A DNA stretch of 64,000 bases. It comes from PWPR01 sp046542315 (GTDB taxonomy: Bacteria; Bacillota; UBA994; PWPR01). The stretch covers positions 6,997 through 70,996 of the forward strand of contig JBKHBO010000004.1 in the NCBI GenBank assembly GCA_046542315.1, given 5' to 3'. Position numbers and translations under genes: made by a program. Under the pieces are notes generated by a model that ran no database searches, had not been told where the DNA came from, and saw only the letters and a program-made list of their open reading frames with translations. Each line of letters begins with the position of its first letter. Position 1 is the first letter of the stretch. Shown in pieces: positions 1 through 8,261 of this stretch.

Positions 1-1
1 T

Positions 2-640
2 GTAATAGAAGGTTTAAATAGTGGACAATATCAATATTCACTTCATAAAAACAGAGAAGATGATGTGCCAGCTATTTTAAGAACTTACGGAACAATAGAA
101 GTTAAAGAAGACTTTATTTTCAATGATCATGAAAATATCTCAAACTGGGCTAAAGAAGTTGTTTATGACGCGTATAGTTTAGGATTAATGAATGGGTATA
201 ATAACAAGTTCACCCCAAAGGAAAGCCTTACTAGGGCAGAAGCTGTAAGTGTTTTACTGAGAGTTAAAAATATTGAGTCAGAGGAAATTGAGGATGTAAG
301 CTTTAATGATGTGTCTGATGAAGACTGGTTTTATAAAGATATTTCTAAAGCAGTAGAATTAGGACTTGTCAGTGGCGTCAGTGAAACTGAATTTAAACCT
401 AATGAAGAAATTAGCAGAGAACAATTAGCAGCAATTATCAACAATGCATATAATTTAGAATTAATTGAAGATGTGAATTTTGATGACTTTGAAAACATAT
501 CAAATTGGGCTAAAGAATCAGTTAAAAGAGTTTCTTCAAATAAAATTATTGTAGGAAGTAATAATAATTTTAATCCAAATCAAGAAGTTACTAGAGAAAT
601 GGCTGCAGCAATTTTTTATAGATTGACAATCTTAGAATAA
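2..640 (+). CDS. S-layer homology (SLH) domain protein, C-terminal part (5' end cut by window)
   Basis: The reading frame is open from the first complete codon (base 2) to the stop at 640, so the gene begins before the window. Three SLH repeats are visible (roughly 131-270, 311-440 and 491-630), each with the pattern 'NWA/DWF...A...G...G...F.P...TR.E.A..L'. SLH triplets bind pyruvylated secondary cell-wall polymer and hold secreted proteins on the surface of Gram-positive cells. The few residues before the repeats do not identify the upstream domain. The gene lies 8 bases before a lipoprotein with a transcobalamin-like domain and then an ECF transporter, so it may be the surface-anchored partner in ligand capture (inference). 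SLH call is firm; the substrate role is speculative. Confidence 0.88.
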   Translation, partial: VIEGLNSGQYQYSLHKNREDDVPAILRTYGTIEVKEDFIFNDHENISNWAKEVVYDAYSLGLMNGYNNKFTPKESLTRAEAVSVLLRVKNIESEEIEDVSFNDVSDEDWFYKDISKAVELGLVSGVSETEFKPNEEISREQLAAIINNAYNLELIEDVNFDDFENISNWAKESVKRVSSNKIIVGSNNNFNPNQEVTREMAAAIFYRLTILE

Positions 641-648
641 GTGATTGT

Positions 649-1290
649 ATGAATAGGAAAATAGTATCTGTAGTTTTAATATTTATTTTAATATTTACTA
701 TCACAGCTTGTGATAATTCTGCAAAGATTAATGAACCAAGTGAAAATGAGCAATTAACTGAAGCTGAAAAAACTGAAGTGGAAGATTCATCAAATAAAAG
801 CCAAAAGTCTGAAACTGGAGAAGAGACCAATGAGGATCAGGATGCCCCAAAAGAATCATCTGAGGATGATAATACCAGTGAAGATAAAAAGATTTCTGAT
901 GAGGATGTTTCTGAAGATAGTGAAAAAGAGCAAGAACAAGAAGAAACACCTAAAGATACTATCAGCCTTTCAATTGAAGGCCCAGAAGATGAAATTATTT
1001 ATGCTAATGATAGTTTTGAGTTAAAAAGTGATTCAATGACAGCTTTAGAAATACTCCAAATGTTACAAAATAATGACATTTTAAGATTTGAATATCAAGG
1101 TTCAAGCTCTACAGCCTATCTTAAGGGAATAGAAGATTATTACGAGTTTGATTATGGTCCTTTAAGTGGATGGATGATTGAACAAAACGGAGAATTTCCT
1201 CTTAAAAGCATTGGATCTCTTGTAGTTAGTCCAGGTGATGATATTAGATTTAGATACACTAAAGAATTAGGAGAAGATTTGACAAATTAA
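649..1290 (+). CDS. Lipoprotein with C-terminal DUF4430 (transcobalamin-like) domain
   Basis: 213 aa. A type II signal peptide is visible: basic MNRK start, hydrophobic stretch, lipobox TITAC with Cys at about residue 21. Residues of about 22-105 form a very acidic Ser/Glu/Asp-rich linker. The C-terminal ~100 residues (from LSIEGPED, through GWMIEQNGEFP, to DDIRFRYT) look like DUF4430, a domain related to the C-terminal domain of transcobalamin/intrinsic factor, often found beside ECF transporters in Firmicutes. The gene lies between the SLH protein and an EcfT gene and is probably cotranscribed with both. Inferred role: membrane-tethered binding protein that passes a ligand, perhaps cobalamin, to the ECF S component. 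The lipoprotein call is firm, the domain call good, the ligand unproven. Confidence 0.75.
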   Translation: MNRKIVSVVLIFILIFTITACDNSAKINEPSENEQLTEAEKTEVEDSSNKSQKSETGEETNEDQDAPKESSEDDNTSEDKKISDEDVSEDSEKEQEQEETPKDTISLSIEGPEDEIIYANDSFELKSDSMTALEILQMLQNNDILRFEYQGSSSTAYLKGIEDYYEFDYGPLSGWMIEQNGEFPLKSIGSLVVSPGDDIRFRYTKELGEDLTN

Positions 1291-1310
1291 AAGAACAGGA
1301 GGGGATAATC

Positions 1311-2183
1311 ATGAGCGCATATGGATTTAGAGACATTCATCCAGTTATTCAGATGATATATTTTTTAGTTTCACTTTTAGCGATTATGATTTTTCCTCAC
1401 CCGTTTATACTTTCAATTTTTGTAATATTTTTATCAGTGTATTTAATAAAACTAAAGGGAGTAAAGAAATATTTTGGTGATATAAAATTATTTATATTCT
1501 TATCTATTATAGTAATTTTAGTTAATCCCATTTTTAATCAAAGAGGTAGAAATATCTTGGCAAAGTTTGGTAATAGAGTCATCACTTTAGAAGCTATAAT
1601 TTACGGAACAGTTATGGCCTTAATGCTTATTTCAATAATTTTATTGTTTCAAATATTTAATGAGATAGTCAATAGTCATAAGTTTCTATATGTTTTTTCA
1701 AAATTTGCGCCAAAAAGTGCCTTTTTAGCTAACATGGCTTTAAGATATATTCCTTTAATGAGGTCGAGATTTAAAAGTTTAATTGAATTAAGAGCTAAAA
1801 GAGAAAACTATAAACGCTTAAAAGAAAAGATAAAAGTGTGGGGAAGTGTTTTAAGCATTTTATTGACTTGGTCTTTTGAAGAAGCAATTATTACTGCTGA
1901 TTCAATGAAATCAAGAGGATATGAACTTAAAAAAAGAACAAACTATAGAATTTTTAAATGGAGAAACAAAGATTTTTTAACCCTTTTAGTGCTAGGGTTA
2001 ATTTTTATAACTTTATTAATATATAAATTCCTAGGAGTACTGGAATTTAATATTTATCCAAAACTTGATCCTTTGACTATAACAAGGTTTAATTTAGTTG
2101 CTTTTATAAGCATTTTTATTTTGAGCAATTTGCCATACACTTTAGATGAAGGGGAAAAATTAAAATGGCGCAATTTAGAGTAG
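1311..2183 (+). CDS. ECF transporter transmembrane (T) component, CbiQ/EcfT family
   Basis: 290 aa with several hydrophobic helices and a cytoplasmic segment holding the T-component coupling motif (ADSMKSRGYEL, around residue 200), the usual site of contact with the ATPases. EcfT is the scaffold of energy-coupling-factor vitamin importers, joining the substrate-binding S protein to the ATPase pair. Start ATG has a strong AGGAGGGG site. The last 19 bases overlap the fused ATPase gene, which shows translational coupling. Whether this T serves only the local S protein (group I) or several S proteins (group II) cannot be seen, but the complete local T-A-S set suggests a dedicated transporter. Confidence 0.88.
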   Translation: MSAYGFRDIHPVIQMIYFLVSLLAIMIFPHPFILSIFVIFLSVYLIKLKGVKKYFGDIKLFIFLSIIVILVNPIFNQRGRNILAKFGNRVITLEAIIYGTVMALMLISIILLFQIFNEIVNSHKFLYVFSKFAPKSAFLANMALRYIPLMRSRFKSLIELRAKRENYKRLKEKIKVWGSVLSILLTWSFEEAIITADSMKSRGYELKKRTNYRIFKWRNKDFLTLLVLGLIFITLLIYKFLGVLEFNIYPKLDPLTITRFNLVAFISIFILSNLPYTLDEGEKLKWRNLE

Positions 2184-3784
2184 ATAATCTCAGTTTTAAA
2201 TATCCAAATAAAGATAAATATGCTTTATCAGAGGTTTCTTTTGAAGTAGATTCTGGAGAGTTTATTTTAATATGTGGTCAATCAGGATCTGGAAAGACTA
2301 CTCTTTTAAGAAGCTTAAATCCAAATCTTTTACCAGTAGGAGAGAGGTTTGGAGAAGTTTTTTTTGAAGATATCAAAATTAAAGATATTCCCAATGTAAG
2401 AGCTGTTAAGGAAATTGGAATGGTATTTCAAGACCCCGAAATGCAAATTGTCATGGATAGAGTTTCTGATGAGATAGCTTTTTCTTTAGAAAACATTGCC
2501 ATGGATCCAAAAGACATTAGATTAAGACTAGCAGAACTATCAACTTATTTTGGCTTAGAACAAATATTTGATCATAAGATTAGCACACTTTCAGGTGGTC
2601 AAAAACAAATTGTTAACTTAAACTCAGTTTTAGCATTAAGACCAAAGGTTTTAATTTTTGATGAACCAACTTCACGACTTGATCCAATTGCATCTAAAGA
2701 ATTTCTTAATTTAGTAAAGCTTTTAAATGAACAACTAGGAATAACAATAATCATTAGTGAACATAGAATTGATGATTTAATCTCTTATGCAGACAAAGTA
2801 ATGTTATTAGATAACGGTAAGTTGATTTTAAATGATACTTCTGTCAATTTTGCTAAGAGCATTATTAATGATAAAAAATTTAGCAATTTTCTTCCAAAAA
2901 TTTCAATAATAAAAAACCTTATAGATAGCAAACAAATTCCTTTATCTGTAAAAGTTGCTAGAGGATTAATTCAAGATGAAAAGTTACCTGACATTAGCTT
3001 TTCAGATCATAAAAAAGATAATAAAAAAGCACTGTTAGAACTTAAAAATTTAAGCTTTGCTTATGATTCAAAAGAAGGATATATTTTAAAAAATATTGAT
3101 TTAACTATTAGTCAAGGTTCATTTATAGGATGCTTAGGAGCAAATGCCACTGGAAAAAGCACACTACTAAAGTGTCTTGCAGGCATATTAAAACCCATTT
3201 CTGGAAAGGTATTTTTTGAAAATAGAAGAATAAAAAAAACAAGTCAATTTTTTGAAATAGGATATGTTGCACAAAACCCATTACTTCATTTTAGGTTTGA
3301 CAGTGTTAAAGAAGAATTGGATAACCTTGAAGCTGAGAAGTCTTATATAAACAAATTAATTGAAAAATTTGGACTAGCTGATTTATTAAATCATCATCCT
3401 TATGACCTAAGTGGAGGACAGCAACAAATATTAGCTATAATAATAGCCTTAGCAGATAAACCCAAAATATTATTATTAGACGAGCCAACTAAGGGGTTAG
3501 ATCCATTGGCTAAGAATATATTAGCAACACATTTAAAACAACTAAATCAAGAAGGTCTTAGTATTGTTTGTGCTACCCATGATCTAGACTTTGCAGCAGA
3601 ACATATACCAGAGAGTATTATGGTCTTTAATAAGGAAATAATTTTTAGTGGAAGTACTAGAGATTTGTTAAGTCAAAATAATTATTACACTACAGATATA
3701 AGCTTAGTATTTAAGAGAGTAAATCCAAGATGTATAAGTAGTCAGGATGTGAGGGAATGGATAAAACTAAAGGATATTGGCTAG
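2165..3784 (+). CDS. ECF transporter ATPase, two ABC domains fused
   Basis: 539 aa with two full nucleotide-binding domains. Domain 1 (about 1-240) has Walker A GQSGSGKTT, signature LSGGQKQ and Walker B VLIFDEPTSRLDP. Domain 2 (about 285-510) has GANATGKST, LSGGQQQ and ILLLDEPTKGLDP. Both look catalytically intact. Most ECF modules use two separate proteins (EcfA and EcfA'); here one polypeptide carries both, as in the YkoD-like group. It overlaps the T gene upstream and the S gene downstream. It powers import by ATP hydrolysis at the inner face of the membrane. Confidence 0.92.
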   Translation: MAQFRVDNLSFKYPNKDKYALSEVSFEVDSGEFILICGQSGSGKTTLLRSLNPNLLPVGERFGEVFFEDIKIKDIPNVRAVKEIGMVFQDPEMQIVMDRVSDEIAFSLENIAMDPKDIRLRLAELSTYFGLEQIFDHKISTLSGGQKQIVNLNSVLALRPKVLIFDEPTSRLDPIASKEFLNLVKLLNEQLGITIIISEHRIDDLISYADKVMLLDNGKLILNDTSVNFAKSIINDKKFSNFLPKISIIKNLIDSKQIPLSVKVARGLIQDEKLPDISFSDHKKDNKKALLELKNLSFAYDSKEGYILKNIDLTISQGSFIGCLGANATGKSTLLKCLAGILKPISGKVFFENRRIKKTSQFFEIGYVAQNPLLHFRFDSVKEELDNLEAEKSYINKLIEKFGLADLLNHHPYDLSGGQQQILAIIIALADKPKILLLDEPTKGLDPLAKNILATHLKQLNQEGLSIVCATHDLDFAAEHIPESIMVFNKEIIFSGSTRDLLSQNNYYTTDISLVFKRVNPRCISSQDVREWIKLKDIG

Positions 3785-4422
3785 TTGCTTTATTGCTTGT
3801 AGTTTTAACAAGCTATTTTAGACTTGAGGAGTATTATTTATTAATATCATTTATAATAATTGGTTTAATTATTATTCCTCAATACAAACAGTTTGAAAAA
3901 TCAAAACTCAACAGCAGAAATATTGTTGTATCAGCTTTAATAATAGCAATAGCATCAGCCTCAAGGCTTCCTTTTGCTACTATACCTAATGTTCAGCCTG
4001 TATCAATGATAGTCATATTAACAGGATATATTTTTGGTGCTAATACTGGCTTTATTGTAGGATCTATGACAGCAATAGTCTCAAATATGATCTTAGGTCA
4101 AGGTCCTTGGACACCTTGGCAGATGGTTGCTTGGGGAATGATGGGATTTTTTAGCTCATATATAGCTAAAATTAAAGTTAATAAGAAGTTGATTCTAAGT
4201 ATTTATGGTTTTATTTGGGGAATTCTTTTTGGTTGGATGATGAATATGTGGTTCTTGCTAGGTTTTATTAGACCGCTTAATTTAAAAACAATACTAGCTG
4301 CTTTCACAGCTAGTTTGTATTTTGATATTTTGCATGCATTTGCCAACTTATTCTTTATATATTTATTTCATGACGCATTAATGAAAAAATTCAAAAGAAT
4401 AAAAGATAAATATAAATTATAA
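3757..4422 (+). CDS. ECF transporter substrate-binding (S) component, possibly cobalamin-type
   Basis: 221 aa and strongly hydrophobic with about six membrane segments. The region ARLPFA...PNVQP...GYIFGANTGF...GPWTPWQMVAWG is typical of a clostridial ECF S family that I associate with CbrT-like cobalamin transporters; I cannot confirm the subgroup by eye. The start overlaps the ATPase gene by 28 bases and follows a GTGAGGGA site. The S protein sets substrate identity. The DUF4430 lipoprotein encoded upstream supports cobalamin or a related corrinoid (inference). The gene ends 5 bases before the convergent ppx gene, with no obvious terminator between. Confidence 0.8.
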   Translation: MDKTKGYWLVALLLVVLTSYFRLEEYYLLISFIIIGLIIIPQYKQFEKSKLNSRNIVVSALIIAIASASRLPFATIPNVQPVSMIVILTGYIFGANTGFIVGSMTAIVSNMILGQGPWTPWQMVAWGMMGFFSSYIAKIKVNKKLILSIYGFIWGILFGWMMNMWFLLGFIRPLNLKTILAAFTASLYFDILHAFANLFFIYLFHDALMKKFKRIKDKYKL

Positions 4423-4427
4423 ACTCT

Positions 4428-5939
4428 TTATGCACGTTTTACTATAAGATTTTTGTTAAAGTGTTTTTTAAAGAGTTTTTTGTAATTTAAAGCACTTTCA
4501 ATTTCAATTGCTGGATTTTCAATTGTCTCTAAAGAAAAAATTATGCTTTTTTCTCTTATTTTAATATCAACATTCTCGACCAGTCCAACCTGATTCCTAT
4601 CTAAAGCCTCAGCTAACTTTAAAATGATAGTTAAAGTATCTTTTATTTGGAGCTCGTTTTTAGATAGGATTGATAAAAGCGAATCGTCACAAGTATGACA
4701 CTTTTTATCTCTATGATTAGCAGCTATGAAAGTGCTCATAACTAATTCCCTTTGAGTTAAGCCATTAATACTTGAGTTGAGCATCATGTAAAAGGTATGG
4801 TCTTGATGTTGGTAATATTGAATAAACATGCCAATGTCATGAAGATAAGCAGCAGCTTTTAATGTATTAAGATAATGATTTGGAATTTTATGAATCTCAC
4901 TTAGTTTATCAAAGATACTAGAAGCTAAGAAATAGATATGTTTACTATGATTTAATGATGCTCCAAAGTTATTAATTGAGTTCATTAAAGAAAATACTAG
5001 AACATCATCAACTAGATGCTTACCTTTAGGTAGTAAGTAATTATATATCAAACCTTCTCTAACTCCAAAACCACTTATTGCAAGATAGGGTGAATTAAGC
5101 TTTTTCATTAAGACATTTATAAACGATGTAGCGCCAACTATTATATCTGCCCTTTTCTTTGACAACCCAGGAACTTTTTTTCTCTCTTTAACTGATTTTG
5201 ATTGTAAGTCTTTACATATTTTATCAACTCTCTGAGTTAAAATGGTGTAATTGTGAGCTAAATCAAGTGGATAATCAATCTGCTTTCTATCAATTTTGCC
5301 AATATTTCTTATACTTCCACCAACACCAATGACTGGTAAGCCTTTTGCTTTATCTAACCAAGGAAGATCACTAAAAATTTCTCTATAAAACTTTATAAAA
5401 TCTTTTTTATCTTTTGAATTTACTGCTTTGTCTAAATTAAACTTTTGAGTAATGTCAATAGCTCCGTAATCAATGCTTGTACTATGAATTAATTCTCTGT
5501 TTTCAAACAACCCTAATTCAATGCTACCTCCACCAATATCAACTAATAGTCCTTCCTCTAAATCAAAACTATTAATCACAGCACAGTAATCATAAAAAGT
5601 TTCCATTTCACCACTAATTACATCTATCTTTATTTTGTATAAATCAAATACCTTTTTAACAAACTCAGCTCCATTGCTGGCTCTTCTTAAAGCTGCAGTT
5701 CCTATACATAAGACGTCTTTAATTTCATGGATATCAATTAGATTTTTAAAAACTTTGACTGTTTTAAGTCCTAAATCAAATCTTTCTTTTTTTATATAGC
5801 CATTTTTAGCTAAACCATCAGCAAGTCTTGCAGAAACCTTCTGGTCATCAATAATTCTAAAAGAGTTTTTGTCAGAAATAATTAATAAAACTAATCTTAC
5901 TGAGTTTGATCCAATATCAATTATCGCAAGTTTTCGCAT
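4428..5939 (-). CDS. ppx: Exopolyphosphatase / guanosine pentaphosphatase family with HD domain
   Basis: 503 aa. The N-terminal ASKHA phosphatase domain shows DIGSNSVRLV at the start and VDIGGGSIELG near residue 140, the nucleotide/phosphate loops of the Ppx-GppA family. The C-terminal third contains an HD-type motif (YLHDIGMF, around residue 370), as in long Ppx proteins. The enzyme removes terminal phosphate from polyphosphate and may act on pppGpp. The start codon lies inside the 3' end of ppk (23-base overlap), so synthesis and degradation of polyphosphate are coupled in one minus-strand operon. Confidence 0.88.
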   Translation of the reverse strand: MRKLAIIDIGSNSVRLVLLIISDKNSFRIIDDQKVSARLADGLAKNGYIKKERFDLGLKTVKVFKNLIDIHEIKDVLCIGTAALRRASNGAEFVKKVFDLYKIKIDVISGEMETFYDYCAVINSFDLEEGLLVDIGGGSIELGLFENRELIHSTSIDYGAIDITQKFNLDKAVNSKDKKDFIKFYREIFSDLPWLDKAKGLPVIGVGGSIRNIGKIDRKQIDYPLDLAHNYTILTQRVDKICKDLQSKSVKERKKVPGLSKKRADIIVGATSFINVLMKKLNSPYLAISGFGVREGLIYNYLLPKGKHLVDDVLVFSLMNSINNFGASLNHSKHIYFLASSIFDKLSEIHKIPNHYLNTLKAAAYLHDIGMFIQYYQHQDHTFYMMLNSSINGLTQRELVMSTFIAANHRDKKCHTCDDSLLSILSKNELQIKDTLTIILKLAEALDRNQVGLVENVDIKIREKSIIFSLETIENPAIEIESALNYKKLFKKHFNKNLIVKRA

Positions 5940-7941
5940 CTTGATTCTCCATTAAAAATTTATCATACAAAATATCCTGAGAGTTTATTCCTTCTTCTAC
6001 TATATTTTTTGATATATATGTATTTTGCTTAATCATTTTACTAGATTTTAAATTGTCATTTAAGTTCAGTGATAAAATTGTTTTTAATAAATTTCTTGAG
6101 TTACTATCCTCAATTTCAACTGCAACTTCAACTCTTCGATCTAAATTTCTACTCATCCAGTCAGCACTTGAGATTAAAAACTTTTCATCTCCATTATTAT
6201 AAAAATAATAAATTCTAGAGTGTTCTAAATACCTTCCCACAATACTAATGACTTCAATATTTTTAGCTGACTTATAATTAGGATTCAAACTGCATATACC
6301 TCTAACAATAAGCTTTATCACAACACCAGCTTCACTGGCTCTATATAACGCATTAATAATCTCACTATCAACTAATGAGTTTATCTTAGCTACTATTAAA
6401 CCCCTTTTACCATCTCTAGCATTAAACTCTTCTTTTTGGATTAAATTAAGAAATTCACCCCTCAAGTTTATTGGAGAGATAAATAATTTATTGAAACTAA
6501 CACTTTTACCGGTCATTAAATATTCAAAGAGGGAGGAGATATCTTTACATATATCTTGATTAGCTGTAAAAAGGCTTAAATCGGAATAAACTTTAACGGT
6601 TTCTTTATTATAGTTTCCTGTACTTAAATGGGCAAAATAATTTATCTTACCATTTATTTCTCGTTTAACTAGACATGTTTTTGCATGAACCTTTTTTTCA
6701 AAGAAAATAATTACTTTGCAACCAGCGTCAGTTAATTTATTGTAATAATTTAAATTTCTCTCCTCATCAAATCTTGCCCTCAACTCTATAAAAACAACAA
6801 CTTCTTTACCCATTTCAGATCCCTTTATTAAAAGATCAATTACAGGAGAGTTATCACATAACCTATAAAAAGTTTGCTTAATTGATTTTACATAAGGATC
6901 ATTTACAGACGTTTCTAAAAAGTTTAGAAAAGAGTTATAAGAGACATATGGGTGATATACTAAGTGATCTCTCTTAATTATAGTCTCAAATATATTGTCT
7001 TTACTCAATTCTTTAACTTCAATCGGAACCTTGGGTGGATAAAAATATTTTTGATCAAGTAATTCAGTTTGATACAATTCAAACCAAAAGGAAAGATCCA
7101 AAGGAGCCTTTATAATAGAGATGTCTTTTTCATCTAAAGAATAGATTCTTTTAAGAGTAGGTAAAATATTTACATTTTTTAAGCTTGTGATATCCAATCG
7201 AATAACTTGCCCAATTTTTCTTTTCTTTAATACACTTTTTAAGTTATTTAAATATTTATCTTTATGTGTGAAGGAAAGGTATAAATCTGCATTCCTTAAT
7301 ATTCTAAAGCTAACTATCGGAGTGATTTTTCTTTTTGAATAAAATTTATCTAAATTACTATATAAAAAATCCTCACTTAAAATAAAACTATTTCTTTCAG
7401 GGTTTAAAAGCACTCTTTTTTTAGATTTTAGTGAGATTAAATATCTTTTAGTTTGATCAGTATCGCTCTCACATATTACAGTTATTACGTTATTATCAAC
7501 AAAACTTAAATTTTCTAGATTAAAATCACTAATAATAAGTTTATCTTTAAAGTAATCTAGAAAGGTAGATTTATAATAATCTTTTTCTTTTTCATCTAAT
7601 TCTTTATACGAAGATAATCTAATCCCTAAGGTGCTTAACTTATCAACTAAGTATTCATTAGTTTGATAGATCTTTTTTATTTGATTTTTAGCATAAGTTT
7701 TTACCTTATTCAATTTATTTCTTGAATCTGTTAAAACTGTCTGTGCTTGTGAAGTTACCTCATCAAGTTCTAAATCAAGTCCAGCAATTTTAATTCTATA
7801 AAACTCATCTAAATTATTAGCTGTAATAGCAATGAATTTCAACCTTTCAGCTAAAGGGTTAGTCAAATCATAAGCTTGATCTAACACTCTATAATTGAAA
7901 TCAAGCCAACTAACTTCTCTATTAACATATTTTGCATTCAT
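5917..7941 (-). CDS. ppk: Polyphosphate kinase 1
   Basis: 674 aa, the normal length for PPK1. It begins with the family opening (NREVSWLDFNYRVL) and keeps both catalytic-histidine regions: AHLSTGNYN (phosphorylated His) and EHSRIYYF. It transfers the gamma-phosphate of ATP to growing polyphosphate chains, usually at the membrane. I chose the ATG at 7941, five bases after an AGGTGA site, over the TTG one codon upstream. ppx follows with overlap. An extended -10 promoter sits about 35 bases upstream and a small-RNA candidate ends about 80 bases upstream. Confidence 0.93.
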   Translation of the reverse strand: MNAKYVNREVSWLDFNYRVLDQAYDLTNPLAERLKFIAITANNLDEFYRIKIAGLDLELDEVTSQAQTVLTDSRNKLNKVKTYAKNQIKKIYQTNEYLVDKLSTLGIRLSSYKELDEKEKDYYKSTFLDYFKDKLIISDFNLENLSFVDNNVITVICESDTDQTKRYLISLKSKKRVLLNPERNSFILSEDFLYSNLDKFYSKRKITPIVSFRILRNADLYLSFTHKDKYLNNLKSVLKKRKIGQVIRLDITSLKNVNILPTLKRIYSLDEKDISIIKAPLDLSFWFELYQTELLDQKYFYPPKVPIEVKELSKDNIFETIIKRDHLVYHPYVSYNSFLNFLETSVNDPYVKSIKQTFYRLCDNSPVIDLLIKGSEMGKEVVVFIELRARFDEERNLNYYNKLTDAGCKVIIFFEKKVHAKTCLVKREINGKINYFAHLSTGNYNKETVKVYSDLSLFTANQDICKDISSLFEYLMTGKSVSFNKLFISPINLRGEFLNLIQKEEFNARDGKRGLIVAKINSLVDSEIINALYRASEAGVVIKLIVRGICSLNPNYKSAKNIEVISIVGRYLEHSRIYYFYNNGDEKFLISSADWMSRNLDRRVEVAVEIEDSNSRNLLKTILSLNLNDNLKSSKMIKQNTYISKNIVEEGINSQDILYDKFLMENQDAKTCDN

Positions 7942-7975
7942 CAAATCACCTACTCATACTCTGTAATTTTAATAG

Positions 7976-7984
7976 ATTATATCA
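7976..7984 (-). promoter_or_regulatory. Extended -10 promoter element for ppk-ppx
   Basis: On the minus strand this reads TGATATAAT, a perfect extended -10 (TGnTATAAT). A TTGACT lies just upstream but with only 14 bases of spacing, so the extended -10 may be the main determinant. It lies downstream of the small-RNA terminator, so ppk would be transcribed independently of that RNA. Confidence 0.55.
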
Positions 7985-8023
7985 TTTAAAATTCAAGTCA
8001 ATTAACACTTTATATACTCTAAA

Positions 8024-8103
8024 AGAAAGGACAGCCTTAGCTGTCCAAGAAGAGCTTTCCCTATAGGAGGAGGAAGCTGTGTAAATGCTCTTCGTAATAA
8101 ACC
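8024..8103 (-). ncRNA. Candidate small RNA with anti-Shine-Dalgarno loop and intrinsic terminator
   Basis: Read on the minus strand, a perfect TATAAT (8115-8110) is followed by about 80 bases containing two hairpins. The first has a 7-bp outer stem GAAGAGC/GCTCTTC (8093-8087 with 8055-8049) and an inner UUCC/GGAA pair that presents the loop UCCUCCUAUAG. The second is GGACAGC-TAAG-GCTGTCC (8046-8029) followed by TTTCTTTT, a standard rho-independent terminator. No ORF fits. The loop is complementary to GGAGGA ribosome sites, a feature of several trans-acting regulatory RNAs. It could instead be a ppk leader, but ppk has its own promoter downstream. Not recognised as a known family. Confidence 0.55.
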
Positions 8104-8109
8104 TAACAG

Positions 8110-8115
8110 ATTATA
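8110..8115 (-). promoter_or_regulatory. -10 element of the small-RNA candidate
   Basis: Perfect TATAAT on the minus strand, about 7 bases before the inferred RNA start near 8103. A TTTACA lies upstream at longer than ideal spacing (about 21 bases), so the -35 is uncertain. Confidence 0.45.
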
Positions 8116-8206
8116 TTTATTTAATGGGTAAGAAAATGTAAAAGTATTGTTGAGATAGTGTTAAATTAAATAATATTGAAAAAATTTGTCTAAAAAAGCA
8201 GGTTTT

Positions 8207-8235
8207 TTTAACTTTTAAGAGAAATAATATATGAT
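8207..8235 (+). promoter_or_regulatory. Promoter of the tandem S9 peptidase genes
   Basis: TTTAAC (8207-8212), 17-base spacer, TATGAT (8230-8235), ending 26 bases before the ATG at 8262. It is the only promoter-like pair in the divergent gap with the ppk side. Confidence 0.5.
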
Positions 8236-8261
8236 AGTAAATTAATATGGAGGGGAAATAT

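Noticed and set aside
8029..8093. The hairpins upstream of ppk as a plus-strand RNA
   Set aside because: On the plus strand there is no T-run after either stem and no suitable promoter; only the minus strand gives promoter, stems and terminator in order.
8247..8261. Upstream ATG for the first S9 peptidase
   Set aside because: The GGAGGGG right after it is the ribosome site of the ATG at 8262.
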